Shown here piece after piece: positions 1 through 7,617 of a DNA stretch of 35,890 bases. The DNA lies in the IMG/VR virus record IMGVR_UViG_3300007734_000920, positions 1-35,890 of that record. One strand, given 5' to 3'. Numbering within the stretch: the stretch's first letter is position 1; every line of letters begins with the position of its first letter. The translations under genes and the position numbers were made by a program. Source of the stretch: a virus. Under the pieces are notes generated by a model. It did no database searches, was not told the DNA's origin, and worked only from the letters and a program-made list of their open reading frames with translations.

Positions 1-690
1 CAGTGTTGCCAGTGCCAGTGCCGGTTCCAGTACCTGTTCCAGTGCCGGTTCCAGTACCTGTGCCAGTGCCTGTGCCAGTGCCGGTTCCAGTGCCTGTGCC
101 TGTACCAGTACCTGTGCCTGTTCCTGTGCCTGTGCCGGTTCCTGTGCCTGTGCCGGTTCCTGTGCCGGTTCCTGTGCCAGTTCCTGTGCCTGTGCCGGTT
201 CCTGTGCCAGTTCCTGTGCCTGTGCCGGTTCCTGTGCCGGTTCCTGTGCCTGTGCCAGTACCAGTACCTGTGCCAGTTCCTGTGCCAGTTCCTGTGCCGG
301 TTGTGCCTGTGCCAGTTCCTGTGCCGGTGCCAGTGTCAGTGCCAGTTCCTGTGCCGGTTGTGCCAGTTCCAGTGCCAGTACCAGTTGTGCCAGTGCCGGT
401 TCCAGTACCGGTTGTGCCTGTGCCAGTTCCAGTGCCGGTTCCAGTGCCAGTTCCTGTTCCTGTTCCAGTGCCAGTTGTGTCAGTTCCTGTTCCTGTGCCA
501 GTGCCAGTGCCTGTACCGGTTGTGCCAGTGCCTGTGCCAGTTGTGTCAGTGCCAGTACCGGTTGTGCCTGTGCCAGTTGTGTCAGTTCCGGTTGTGCCAG
601 TTCCGGTTGTGCCAGTTGTGCCAGTTCCTGTGCCAGTACCAGTTGTGCCAGTTCCTGTGCCAGTATCTGTGCTTGTGCCTGTGCCTGCAG
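1..690 (-). repeat. Coding (Gly-Thr)n minisatellite, left part
   Basis: On the plus strand this is a degenerate hexamer array of the type ccagtg/ccggtt/cctgtg. On the minus strand every hexamer codes Gly-Thr, with synonymous drift (GGA/GGC/GGT with ACC/ACT/ACA). From about base 300 the pure dipeptide is interrupted by extra Thr codons (ttgtg on the plus strand). The reading frame is open throughout, which fits selection on the protein. Copy number is likely to vary and to be hard to assemble. Confidence 0.9.
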
Positions 691-2956
691 TAACGTCTGT
701 CACAGCAGGAGTTGTAATTGTTCCTACGGCAGTGCCAGTGGCTGCTGTGCTGGTAGGATCTTGGCTGCTATCTGTGGCAGTGGTTGCCACACTGCCAGTA
801 CCAGCAGTACCAGCAGTACCAGCAGTACCAGCAGTACCAGCAGTTCCGGCAGTACCAGCAGTGCCAGGCAAATTACTGGCTGGAACTTCTGAACCAGTGC
901 GATCATAAGTGGTGCCTTCAATCACATAGCCCTTGGTGCCATCATTTAATACAACTTCTGGAGCAGATCCTACCCAGCCAGGACGACTGGCAGCAGCAGT
1001 GGCAGCAGCAGCAGCTTCGCCTGCTGCCCAGGCCGCAGCAGCGGCAGCAGCGTTTGATGATATGCCAGCTGTTGTTGCAGCCTGTCCAGCAGTAGCAATG
1101 GCAGCAGCAAGGGCTGCCTGAGTGGCAGGATCAGTTGAGAAAGGATTGGCAGCAGCAATGGCTGCCACGTTGGCCAAAGCAGCCTTTGCTGCTGCCGCAT
1201 CAGCCTCGGCTTCAGCCTTAGCGGCAGCAGCCAACTGAGCGTTGGTTGCGGCTTTGGCTGCGGCTATTTCACCTGGTGTGGCACCTGGATCACCTGTGGT
1301 GGTTGATTCAGCAGACCGTGATGCTTCCAACGCAGCTTGTGCTGCTTCAGCAGCCGCAGCAGCAGTGGCAGCAGCAACCCCAGCAGCAGCAGCGGCAGCA
1401 GCAGCCCCAGCAGGATTAGCAAGACCCTCAGCAATGGCATCAGCCACAGTGGCCGGCGCAGTACCGGCTGGTGTGGTACTGTCTGGTGTGGTACTAGCTG
1501 GCGCAGTACTGATGTCAAAAGATATTGTTGCAGGATTGGTAGTGGCTGCGGTTTGATCAAATCCCAACACACCTGGTGCAAAAGCACTGCCTGTGGCTCC
1601 ACCTGCCAATGCAGTGGCTGTGGCGTTGGGATCTGATGTGCCCAGGCCCAACACTCCACCAACAGGCAGCCCTGCAGTAGATGTGCTGGCAGCAATATCA
1701 GCAGCAGACACAGCACCAGGCACAGCACCAGCAGTGCCACCCGTGGCTGTGGCAGCAGTGCTGCCCGGCACACTGGTGGAACCGGCAAATGTGCCAAAAT
1801 TACTTAATGCACCAAAATCGCCAATGCTAAAAAGGCCAGTGTTGGCATTGTATGAACCAATCACATTGTTGTTGGCATCAACTGTCAAGGTAGTGGCCAC
1901 ACCATCGGTCACCTGATAATTGCCATTCTCATCAGCACCTGCTGACAGACTCAAGGCTGGATTGCTGTTGAGGCCGGCCAAGGCAGCGTCAAACGCTGCT
2001 TGACTGCTGGCTGGCCCAACCAGACCTGTGCTGGCAGCAATATCTGCTGGAGACACAGCACTGACCGGTCCGGTAGCTGTGCCAGCTGGTGCGCCCAATG
2101 CTGCCTGTGCTTCAGCGGCAGCAATGTCTGCTGGATTGACTGAACCAACTGGTGCATTGGCTGAACTTGGATAACTGCCTTCAAACATGTTGTTGATGAA
2201 ATCCATGGCAGTGTCTTCTGAACTGACCGGCGCCGCAGCCACCTGGGTACCATTGACCATGCCAGTGTTTATGGCGCTCATGGGATTGGACACAGCAAAG
2301 TCCACAGCCGTGGATATGGGAGTGCCAGTGGCCACTGCCATGTCCACAAAAGATCGGTCTTCTGGTGACAATGCTGTGTATGCAGCAGCAGTGGCTGTTT
2401 GTGCAGCAGCAGTGGCAGCAGCAGCAGTGGCAGTGGCTGCTTCAGCAGCAGTGATAGCATCTGCAGTGGCCTGTGCTTGTGCAGTGGCTGCAGCAGCAGC
2501 AGCAGCAGCTTGTGCGTCGGCCACAGCCTGTGCTTCGGCAGCTGCCACAGCCTGTGCAGCAGTGGCCACAGCAGCGGCAGCAGCATCTGCAGTGGCTTGT
2601 GCAGCAGCAGCAGTGGCAGCAGCAGCTTCTGCAGCAGCGGTAGCAGCAGCAGCAGCAGCATTGGCATCAGCAGTGGCCTGTGCAGCAGCAGCGGCATTGG
2701 CATCAGCAGTGGCCTGTGCAGCAGCAGCAGCATTGGCATCAGCAGTGGCCTGTGCAGCAGCAGCAGCAGCAGCGTCGGCAGCAGTGGTATCAGCACCACC
2801 ACCACCACCACCAGTAGTACCACCAATATTTCCGCCAGTGCCAGGAGCATTTGCTCCGCCGCCGCTTTCACCACCACCACCACCACCGTCGCCGCCACCA
2901 CCACCAAGATAACCACAGAGTGGCAGAAGTCGACGTTTTATATCTAACAAATTCAT
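1..2956 (-). CDS. Giant low-complexity virion-type protein, N-terminal 985 codons (continues across the window ends)
   Basis: The minus frame opens at ATG 2956-2954 and stays open to base 2, with no stop, so it leaves the window. It begins [20 protein letters not shown], followed by a Gly-rich segment, an Ala-rich segment with a 12-residue unit repeated three times, about 450 residues rich in Ala, Thr, Gly and Pro, a (GTA)n stretch, then a long (GT)n stretch. The first 67 bases recur at 35473, in the same frame as the minus ORF that ends at 34880. The full protein is therefore about 1182 residues if the molecule is closed there. It sits between tail genes and ejection genes, which suggests a structural role (tail spike, fibre or disordered linker). 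I recognise no enzymatic motif. The plus-strand Pro-Val and Ala frames over this region are shadows of it. Confidence 0.85.
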   Translation of the reverse strand, partial: MNLLDIKRRLLPLCGYLGGGGGDGGGGGGESGGGANAPGTGGNIGGTTGGGGGGADTTAADAAAAAAAQATADANAAAAAQATADANAAAAAQATADANAAAAAATAAAEAAAATAAAAQATADAAAAAVATAAQAVAAAEAQAVADAQAAAAAAAATAQAQATADAITAAEAATATAAAATAAAQTATAAAYTALSPEDRSFVDMAVATGTPISTAVDFAVSNPMSAINTGMVNGTQVAAAPVSSEDTAMDFINNMFEGSYPSSANAPVGSVNPADIAAAEAQAALGAPAGTATGPVSAVSPADIAASTGLVGPASSQAAFDAALAGLNSNPALSLSAGADENGNYQVTDGVATTLTVDANNNVIGSYNANTGLFSIGDFGALSNFGTFAGSTSVPGSTAATATGGTAGAVPGAVSAADIAASTSTAGLPVGGVLGLGTSDPNATATALAGGATGSAFAPGVLGFDQTAATTNPATISFDISTAPASTTPDSTTPAGTAPATVADAIAEGLANPAGAAAAAAAAGVAAATAAAAAEAAQAALEASRSAESTTTGDPGATPGEIAAAKAATNAQLAAAAKAEAEADAAAAKAALANVAAIAAANPFSTDPATQAALAAAIATAGQAATTAGISSNAAAAAAAWAAGEAAAAATAAASRPGWVGSAPEVVLNDGTKGYVIEGTTYDRTGSEVPASNLPGTAGTAGTAGTAGTAGTAGTAGTGSVATTATDSSQDPTSTAATGTAVGTITTPAVTDVTAGTGTSTDTGTGTGTTGTGTGTGTTGTTGTGTTGTDTTGTGTTGTGTDTTGTGTGTTGTGTGTGTGTGTDTTGTGTGTGTGTGTGTGTGTGTTGTGTGTGTTGTGTGTGTTGTGTGTDTGTGTGTGTGTTGTGTGTGTGTGTGTGTGTGTGTGTGTGTGTGTGTGTGTGTGTGTGTGTGTGTGTGTGTGTGTGTGTGTGTGTGTGTGTGTGTGTGTGTGTGTGTGTGNT
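791..870 (-). repeat. Nine-base coding repeat, (Gly-Thr-Ala)n
   Basis: The plus-strand unit ccagcagta is repeated about seven times with few changes, giving Gly-Thr-Ala triplets on the minus strand inside the giant protein. The Gly-X-Y period resembles phage collagen-like segments, but the stretch is short and has few prolines, so a collagen helix is only a possibility. Confidence 0.8.
2659..2766 (-). repeat. 36-bp tandem repeat, three units, Ala-rich
   Basis: Units begin at 2659, 2695 and 2731, each opening with cattggcatcagcagtgg, and are nearly identical. Each encodes the 12-residue unit [12 protein letters not shown] on the minus strand. The unit predicts a helical Ala-rich segment near residues 60-100 of the giant protein. 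Confidence 0.85.
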
Positions 2957-3008
2957 AGATTAATCCTGTGATAAAGTGCAGTGTGGCAAGCAGAACACAG
3001 CATGGGTA

Positions 3009-3015
3009 TATTTAT
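3009..3015 (-). promoter_or_regulatory. Weak copy of the CTAAATA late-promoter-like motif
   Basis: The minus strand reads ATAAATA, followed by TACCC, in the 83-bp gap between the tail gene ending at 3040 and the giant gene starting at 2956. The gap to the ATG is 52 nt. It differs from the stronger copies at the first base but is closer to the T4 late consensus TATAAATA. It is likely the promoter of the giant gene, but the match is short. Confidence 0.4.
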
Positions 3016-3039
3016 TATATTTGGGTTTTGCAACTGTGA

Positions 3040-4260
3040 TCATTGTTTGATCACCTGTGCAGTGAGACTGCGTAGGCCAGTGGTCACAGCACCAATGGCA
3101 ATGTTATAGGTGCCTGACGACGGCGGCACCACAGCTGTGACTGTGATGGTCATGTCATTGGCCGGTGTGGCACCACCAAGATCTGTGCCTGCAACCAGCA
3201 GTTGATCGCCCAGGCGATAGTCTGCGCCGGCATCAACGGTGATGATATCTGTGTTGGTTGCTGTGGCTGGGCCAAGATTGTTGTAGGTGTCAGGTGGCAA
3301 ATCATACAATGTTGTATCAATTTCCAGGCCACTGCCAGTTCCAGTCACTGTGACCGGAAACAGGCTGCTGTAAGTGGTGGTCACTTGTGGCTGTCTTGTG
3401 CCGCTCAGCACATATCTGACCAACGTGCCTTGAGCTCCACCAGGCACCTGAAACTCCACTGAAAGAATATACCAATAATAACCAAAAGGCAGACCTGGAC
3501 CATCCAACACTGTGGTGAACACAGCTTCAAGACTTTGTGTGCCTGTGCCTGCAGTGACAGATCTAGCAAATGTTTTTTGGCTGACCAACACACTGTTGCT
3601 GAACAAATAATCTGTGTTGGTTGTGCTGCTGGTTGGAAATCCTTGCGATCTATAAATGGCCACAACCACATCATAATCATCTGCCATGGTGCAGGTGTAT
3701 GCCCAGTCAAGATTCAGTTGTGCTGACACAAACACCTGATCGGTAGGCCCAGCCACACTGACTCTGGCATTGCAGTCGGTGTCCAAAGGCTGATTCATTC
3801 TGTCTCGCCCTATCTCGCCCCCACTGATGTAATTGCTCCAGGTAATGGATGCAGTGTACTGTATGATAACACTGGTAACCGAACAACTGAACACCACATA
3901 ATTGCTGTCATCAAATGCCGAGCCTGATCCATCATCCGTTACCCCAGTGACCTGCAGTCGATCACCCCATTCAAATGGTGCTGTGGTCTGTGGCGTGGCA
4001 AAGGTAAATTCCACCTGACTGGAAGGATTGCCGCCCACAGGTTGAGCATTGCTGATGGGCAAGGCAAGATATATGCTGGGATTCAGACCGGTTGTGGCAG
4101 GCAGGCTCCAGGGTTGTCTAAAACTTGATCTAAGATATGCTGGCTGATATGCAGCAAATCCTTCAAAGTTCTGACCCAGTCCAGCAGGACCACTCAACAG
4201 GTAGTTGACTGCGTCGTTTATGCCTTGACTGTCGTTGATCTCAATGGGAAACTGTGACAT
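3040..4260 (-). CDS. Putative tail structural protein with inserted beta domain
   Basis: A protein of 406 residues, rich in Thr, Ser and Gly, with no signal peptide or membrane segment. Residues 65-150 form a beta-rich module with a pattern seen in two other proteins here (GDRLQVTGV, then a short extended stretch, then SGG). Around residues 335-395 is a second stretch with GDQLLVAGT that resembles the same type of module. Its start ATG overlaps the TAA of the upstream nozzle-like gene (TAATG), so the two are translationally coupled. Position and composition suggest a tail or baseplate-like component. I do not recognise a named family. Confidence 0.75.
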   Translation of the reverse strand: MSQFPIEINDSQGINDAVNYLLSGPAGLGQNFEGFAAYQPAYLRSSFRQPWSLPATTGLNPSIYLALPISNAQPVGGNPSSQVEFTFATPQTTAPFEWGDRLQVTGVTDDGSGSAFDDSNYVVFSCSVTSVIIQYTASITWSNYISGGEIGRDRMNQPLDTDCNARVSVAGPTDQVFVSAQLNLDWAYTCTMADDYDVVVAIYRSQGFPTSSTTNTDYLFSNSVLVSQKTFARSVTAGTGTQSLEAVFTTVLDGPGLPFGYYWYILSVEFQVPGGAQGTLVRYVLSGTRQPQVTTTYSSLFPVTVTGTGSGLEIDTTLYDLPPDTYNNLGPATATNTDIITVDAGADYRLGDQLLVAGTDLGGATPANDMTITVTAVVPPSSGTYNIAIGAVTTGLRSLTAQVIKQ

Positions 4261-6197
4261 TAACGATCATCCTCGGTCTGTGTGATTTGCCAGGTGGTGG
4301 CAGCACACATCCAGATATTTGCATTGCTGGTGTTGCTCAATTCAATGCTGTTCACTCGAAATGCGTTTTGATTGATCTGTGCCCAGGGATTGGCACCACT
4401 ATTGCCATTGGCATCAATGGCCAACTCAACAGGTGTCTTGGCAGTGGGTGCGGATCCAACTGAATTGGCACCTTCTATGGTCACAGTGATATTGCCAGTG
4501 GCCGGAGTGATTGTGAGTTCGTTGTCGCCAATGTTCATGACTTCGGGTAGTATACGATGTACCATGAGTTTGCCAGAATAGTTTGGCAACAGTCGGATGT
4601 TGTCTCTGCGGAATCGGCTGTCAATCTCACCAGTGGGATTGGCAGCAGTTGACACAAATTCAAAACCTTGATCCTTTTGCACCAGTTTCTGATCTTCCAC
4701 ACCTCTGGCATATACCACAGTTCTTGAACTTAAATCTGGTTGAAACACTGGCAACGAACTGTCAGTCTGATCGGTAAAGATTGGTGATTCACAGGCAAAG
4801 GTGGCTGAACTCACATCTCTTGGTGGATTCCAACACTGTAGATCATATCGATAGCTGATCATCTGATTGGGCACACCATTCACAATGGGATTGCTGGCTG
4901 TGGCATATTCTGGACGAGTGGTGTAGTAGATTTCTATTTGACTTCTGGCACTGTTGGTCTCCATGAACACACGATCATGAAATTGCGGATCCAGTTGATC
5001 ATAAAACCAGTTTTTAACTCGTTGATTGCCCAGACCGGTAAAGTCTTGACCGTCAAACACCCAGATGTCTCTGGCATCCACACCATACACCAGTCGATCA
5101 GTGTTGGCCCAGCAGTTGCTGCTCAGCAGGCCCCGTCCTTGATTGAACTGACGCACACCCAGGATAGGTGCTGACGTGGTTGAATAGTTGATGGGCGAGA
5201 ATACCACAGTGTCCCAGTAACTGCACAGAAAGAACTGGCCATTGCAAGGAAATGCATCCAGGGCAGGTCCTCTCAATGGCACCTCCAACTGGTTGGCCAC
5301 ATTGGTCACTGTGGGTGTCCAGGTGGTGGGTGCCTGGTTCAGGCCAAACGCCTGACTCCATTGCACAGTGACCGGAAAGATTTGTTCACTGGAATCAGTC
5401 AACGCTGCTGTGAGATTGCCGGCCACCAGGATTGATCCCACATTGGGTGTGTTGTACAATCGCATGAATTTGGCATAATAACCAGTCCAGGCAGGATTGT
5501 AGTTCCAGGTGTATTCAGCTGCCACAATGCCACCATTGCTGTAGGCATCGGTCACATCACAGGCAATTGTGACTGACACTGTGTCACATGCAGTGACTGT
5601 CCAGGTGCCATTGTAATATCGGGGATTGACTGACGTCAATTGTATGCTGTTGCCCACCAGGAATGGTGCTGAATTTTGAGCAGTGGTAAATCCCAACTGT
5701 CGTGTACCAGCAGTGACTGGCACAATGCTGTTGATTTCAATGGGTATGGTATTGCTGTACATTTGCAACACAGCGCCAGGCGTGTCAGGCCAAAAGAATG
5801 GTGGATTGTGTTCGTCATTCAAGAACAACACTGTGCCATTCCAGGCTTCGGTAATGTTGGTTGCTTGATCATAATCATAGGTGATTGCGCCCACAGGCGT
5901 GATGTCTTGCCAGTTGTTGCCAGCACTGGCCCAGTAATAGCCTTGTGTGGTGGCCACCACAAACCAAAACTCATTGGCCAATCTAAATCCACCAGTGACA
6001 AATGTGGGTGTGCCTGGAATGAGATCAAAGAACTCTTGATCACCACTCACGCTGCGTATGCCACGCAGGTTGGTTTCTATATTTTGACCAGAATTGTATT
6101 CGTCAGGTCCCAGTGCCGTGCTTGGTATGTCCGGCGTGAATGACATTTTGGCAAATGGTATTCTCACTTCTTGAAATGGGTTTTTTATTTGTGCCAT
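4260..6197 (-). CDS. Tail nozzle/stabilisation-like protein (T7 gp12 or P22 gp10 type, tentative)
   Basis: A protein of 645 residues. Residues 18-55 contain TPDIPSTALGPDEYNSGQNI and then NLRGIRSVSGD, the N-terminal pattern of large podovirus tail proteins that open with a statement of a ring contact and a conserved Arg-Ser-Gly stretch. The middle carries repeated short beta blades (for example WVFDGQ-like DIWVFDGQDF), which suits a beta-propeller nozzle. Residues 150-227 look like an inserted beta module shared with two neighbouring virion proteins. The gene is coupled to the next by TAATG. Assignment to a nozzle is by length, position and pattern, not by a clear signature. Confidence 0.6.
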   Translation of the reverse strand: MAQIKNPFQEVRIPFAKMSFTPDIPSTALGPDEYNSGQNIETNLRGIRSVSGDQEFFDLIPGTPTFVTGGFRLANEFWFVVATTQGYYWASAGNNWQDITPVGAITYDYDQATNITEAWNGTVLFLNDEHNPPFFWPDTPGAVLQMYSNTIPIEINSIVPVTAGTRQLGFTTAQNSAPFLVGNSIQLTSVNPRYYNGTWTVTACDTVSVTIACDVTDAYSNGGIVAAEYTWNYNPAWTGYYAKFMRLYNTPNVGSILVAGNLTAALTDSSEQIFPVTVQWSQAFGLNQAPTTWTPTVTNVANQLEVPLRGPALDAFPCNGQFFLCSYWDTVVFSPINYSTTSAPILGVRQFNQGRGLLSSNCWANTDRLVYGVDARDIWVFDGQDFTGLGNQRVKNWFYDQLDPQFHDRVFMETNSARSQIEIYYTTRPEYATASNPIVNGVPNQMISYRYDLQCWNPPRDVSSATFACESPIFTDQTDSSLPVFQPDLSSRTVVYARGVEDQKLVQKDQGFEFVSTAANPTGEIDSRFRRDNIRLLPNYSGKLMVHRILPEVMNIGDNELTITPATGNITVTIEGANSVGSAPTAKTPVELAIDANGNSGANPWAQINQNAFRVNSIELSNTSNANIWMCAATTWQITQTEDDR

Positions 6198-6201
6198 GTG
6201 G

Positions 6202-6582
6202 TTAACTCAAGGTTACAGTGATATTGCCAGTTTGGAAATTCAATGTGTTGGTGTTTTGCACTGTTTGTGTGGGCACCAGAGCATTGAAATACAAGATGTT
6301 GCCGGCCGTGGCTGCATCACACACAGCCCAACTCACTGCCTGACTCCAGGTGGCTGTGGCTGGACCAAACACCACATTGGCAGTGCTGGTGGCAGTGCTG
6401 TTGACCACGTTGGCAGTGAGTGCCACTCGAGCATAACCTGAACCTGTGAGTTCGGTGCCACCAGTGCTCACTGTGGGAGCCACACTGTACAAGGCCACAT
6501 ATGGTGTGGCAGGTGAGGTATAGCTGACATTGGCCAGGGTGGCGTTTAACAACGCTGCTGATAGATAATTTGAAATTGCCAT
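6202..6582 (-). CDS. Small beta-sandwich tail-fibre-associated protein
   Basis: A protein of 126 residues starting MAISNYLSAALLNATLANVS. It contains the run PYVALYS, GGTELTGSGYARV, then a beta strand FGPATATWSQAVSWAVCDA and a closing GNITVTLS. This layout (short N-terminal helix, VALY, GTE..GGYAR, WG.v..w.i.DA) is one I know from phage tail-fibre or virion-surface proteins near fibre genes. A GGAA Shine-Dalgarno precedes the ATG. It lies four bases upstream of the nozzle-like gene and is likely part of the tail-tip complex. Confidence 0.65.
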   Translation of the reverse strand: MAISNYLSAALLNATLANVSYTSPATPYVALYSVAPTVSTGGTELTGSGYARVALTANVVNSTATSTANVVFGPATATWSQAVSWAVCDAATAGNILYFNALVPTQTVQNTNTLNFQTGNITVTLS

Positions 6583-6594
6583 GATTGATTCCGG

Positions 6595-7617
6595 TTAAAA
6601 ACTCACAAATGTGCCAGGCAGCGGTGGCACTTGAACTGGACTGGCGTTCACAATGCTGCTGTTGGGTTGTCTGCTGTCCAGACTGCCACACACAGTGACC
6701 CACTGACTGGGCACTGGCTGTGTGCCCACTGCCGTGGGTTGATTGAACACCAGGGCCTGCACACCGTTCACAGTGCCGCCCACTCCTGAGCCCACCAGGC
6801 TGGGCCAGTACACCCCAGGGTCCATGGTCTGTCCAATGGCAAACCACTGTGCTCCTATGTAAACATCACCGAGGTCATAGGTGTTGCCATCAGATGGAGA
6901 ATTAACAAACGGGTTGATGAAATTCACTCCAGCGCCACCAACTGCGTTGTATGCCACAGTGAGGTCAGGTGTGTAGGCTGCTTGATTGCCATAGCGATCA
7001 TCGCTGCTGATCACTGTGCCGGCAGCCACATCAATCAGCAGGGTTCTGGCACCCCAGCCATATGTGTTGGTGCCAGTGCCAGTCCAGGCAGCAAAATCAC
7101 TGGCAGGGTTGTCACTGGCTGCGCCAACCATGGCCAACCAACGACCGCGATAGGGTGACAGTTGTGCTGTGGTGAGATTGAAAGGGTTGACACCATCCAT
7201 TTTAAATCCATACTGGGTCAGATCCCAGAATATCTGCATGCTGTAGAAACTGCTCACAGCACCATTGTCCATCTTCACATATGAATTCAGCAGACCCACA
7301 TTTGACGCTGGCAGTCCTGTGCCCCAGGTGCTGCCCACTTGGAAATTTATGGTCTGCACCCAGCGTTTGACTTGATTGACCACCCCGGTCATGTCATAGG
7401 CATCTGCTGGTGGCACCAGACTCACTGCATTCATGGACTGTCTGCTGCCGCCCACAATGGGTGTGGTGTCAGCCAGGCTGGGTGTGAGATCAGCATAGTA
7501 TCTGGGCTGAACCAGCCAGGGACTGAGATTGTTCACACCCACTGTGACGCCGGCTGTGGCCACAGCAGCAGTCACACTGCTGGCAATGGCTGCTGTGCGT
7601 GCAATACCCAGAGCCAT
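6595..7617 (-). CDS. Virion structural protein, unknown family
   Basis: A protein of 340 residues. It opens with an Ala/Val/Thr-rich hydrophobic stretch (about residues 1-30), then a mixed beta-rich body with many aromatic residues (NLSPWLVQPRYYADL, MQIFWDLTQYGFKMDG, GARTLLIDVAAGTV). The ATG follows the TAA of the long fibre gene directly (TAAATG), with a GGAG Shine-Dalgarno inside the fibre's 3' end. Position between fibre and small fibre-associated gene makes a tail-fibre or receptor-binding accessory role likely. No recognised catalytic motif. Confidence 0.7.
   Translation of the reverse strand: MALGIARTAAIASSVTAAVATAGVTVGVNNLSPWLVQPRYYADLTPSLADTTPIVGGSRQSMNAVSLVPPADAYDMTGVVNQVKRWVQTINFQVGSTWGTGLPASNVGLLNSYVKMDNGAVSSFYSMQIFWDLTQYGFKMDGVNPFNLTTAQLSPYRGRWLAMVGAASDNPASDFAAWTGTGTNTYGWGARTLLIDVAAGTVISSDDRYGNQAAYTPDLTVAYNAVGGAGVNFINPFVNSPSDGNTYDLGDVYIGAQWFAIGQTMDPGVYWPSLVGSGVGGTVNGVQALVFNQPTAVGTQPVPSQWVTVCGSLDSRQPNSSIVNASPVQVPPLPGTFVSF

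Noticed and set aside
1-67. Integrase attachment site or classical short direct terminal repeat
   Set aside because: The exact 67-bp match is made of low-complexity repeat and is followed by further repeat at the right end, so it does not mark a defined physical end. No integrase is present.
791-868. CRISPR array
   Set aside because: The units are nine bases, contiguous and coding, with no spacers. The other repeats (36 bp, 73 bp) also lack unique spacers of regular size.
3-908. Plus-strand 301-residue Pro-Val repeat frame
   Set aside because: It is the antisense of the (Gly-Thr)n coding minisatellite. Open frames on several strands are expected from a hexamer repeat without stops. The minus frame continues on both sides with normal protein composition and a proper start.
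1264-1797. Minus-strand Leu-rich frame of 177 residues (possible membrane protein)
   Set aside because: It lies out of phase within the giant gene, is Leu/Pro/Gln only because of repeat composition, and has no ribosome site.
2187-2912. Plus-strand Ala-rich frame of 241 residues, and minus-strand Leu/Val-rich frame at 2278-2916
   Set aside because: Both are shadows of GCN-type triplet repeats. The third minus frame starts at 2956 and is the one that continues into the rest of the gene.
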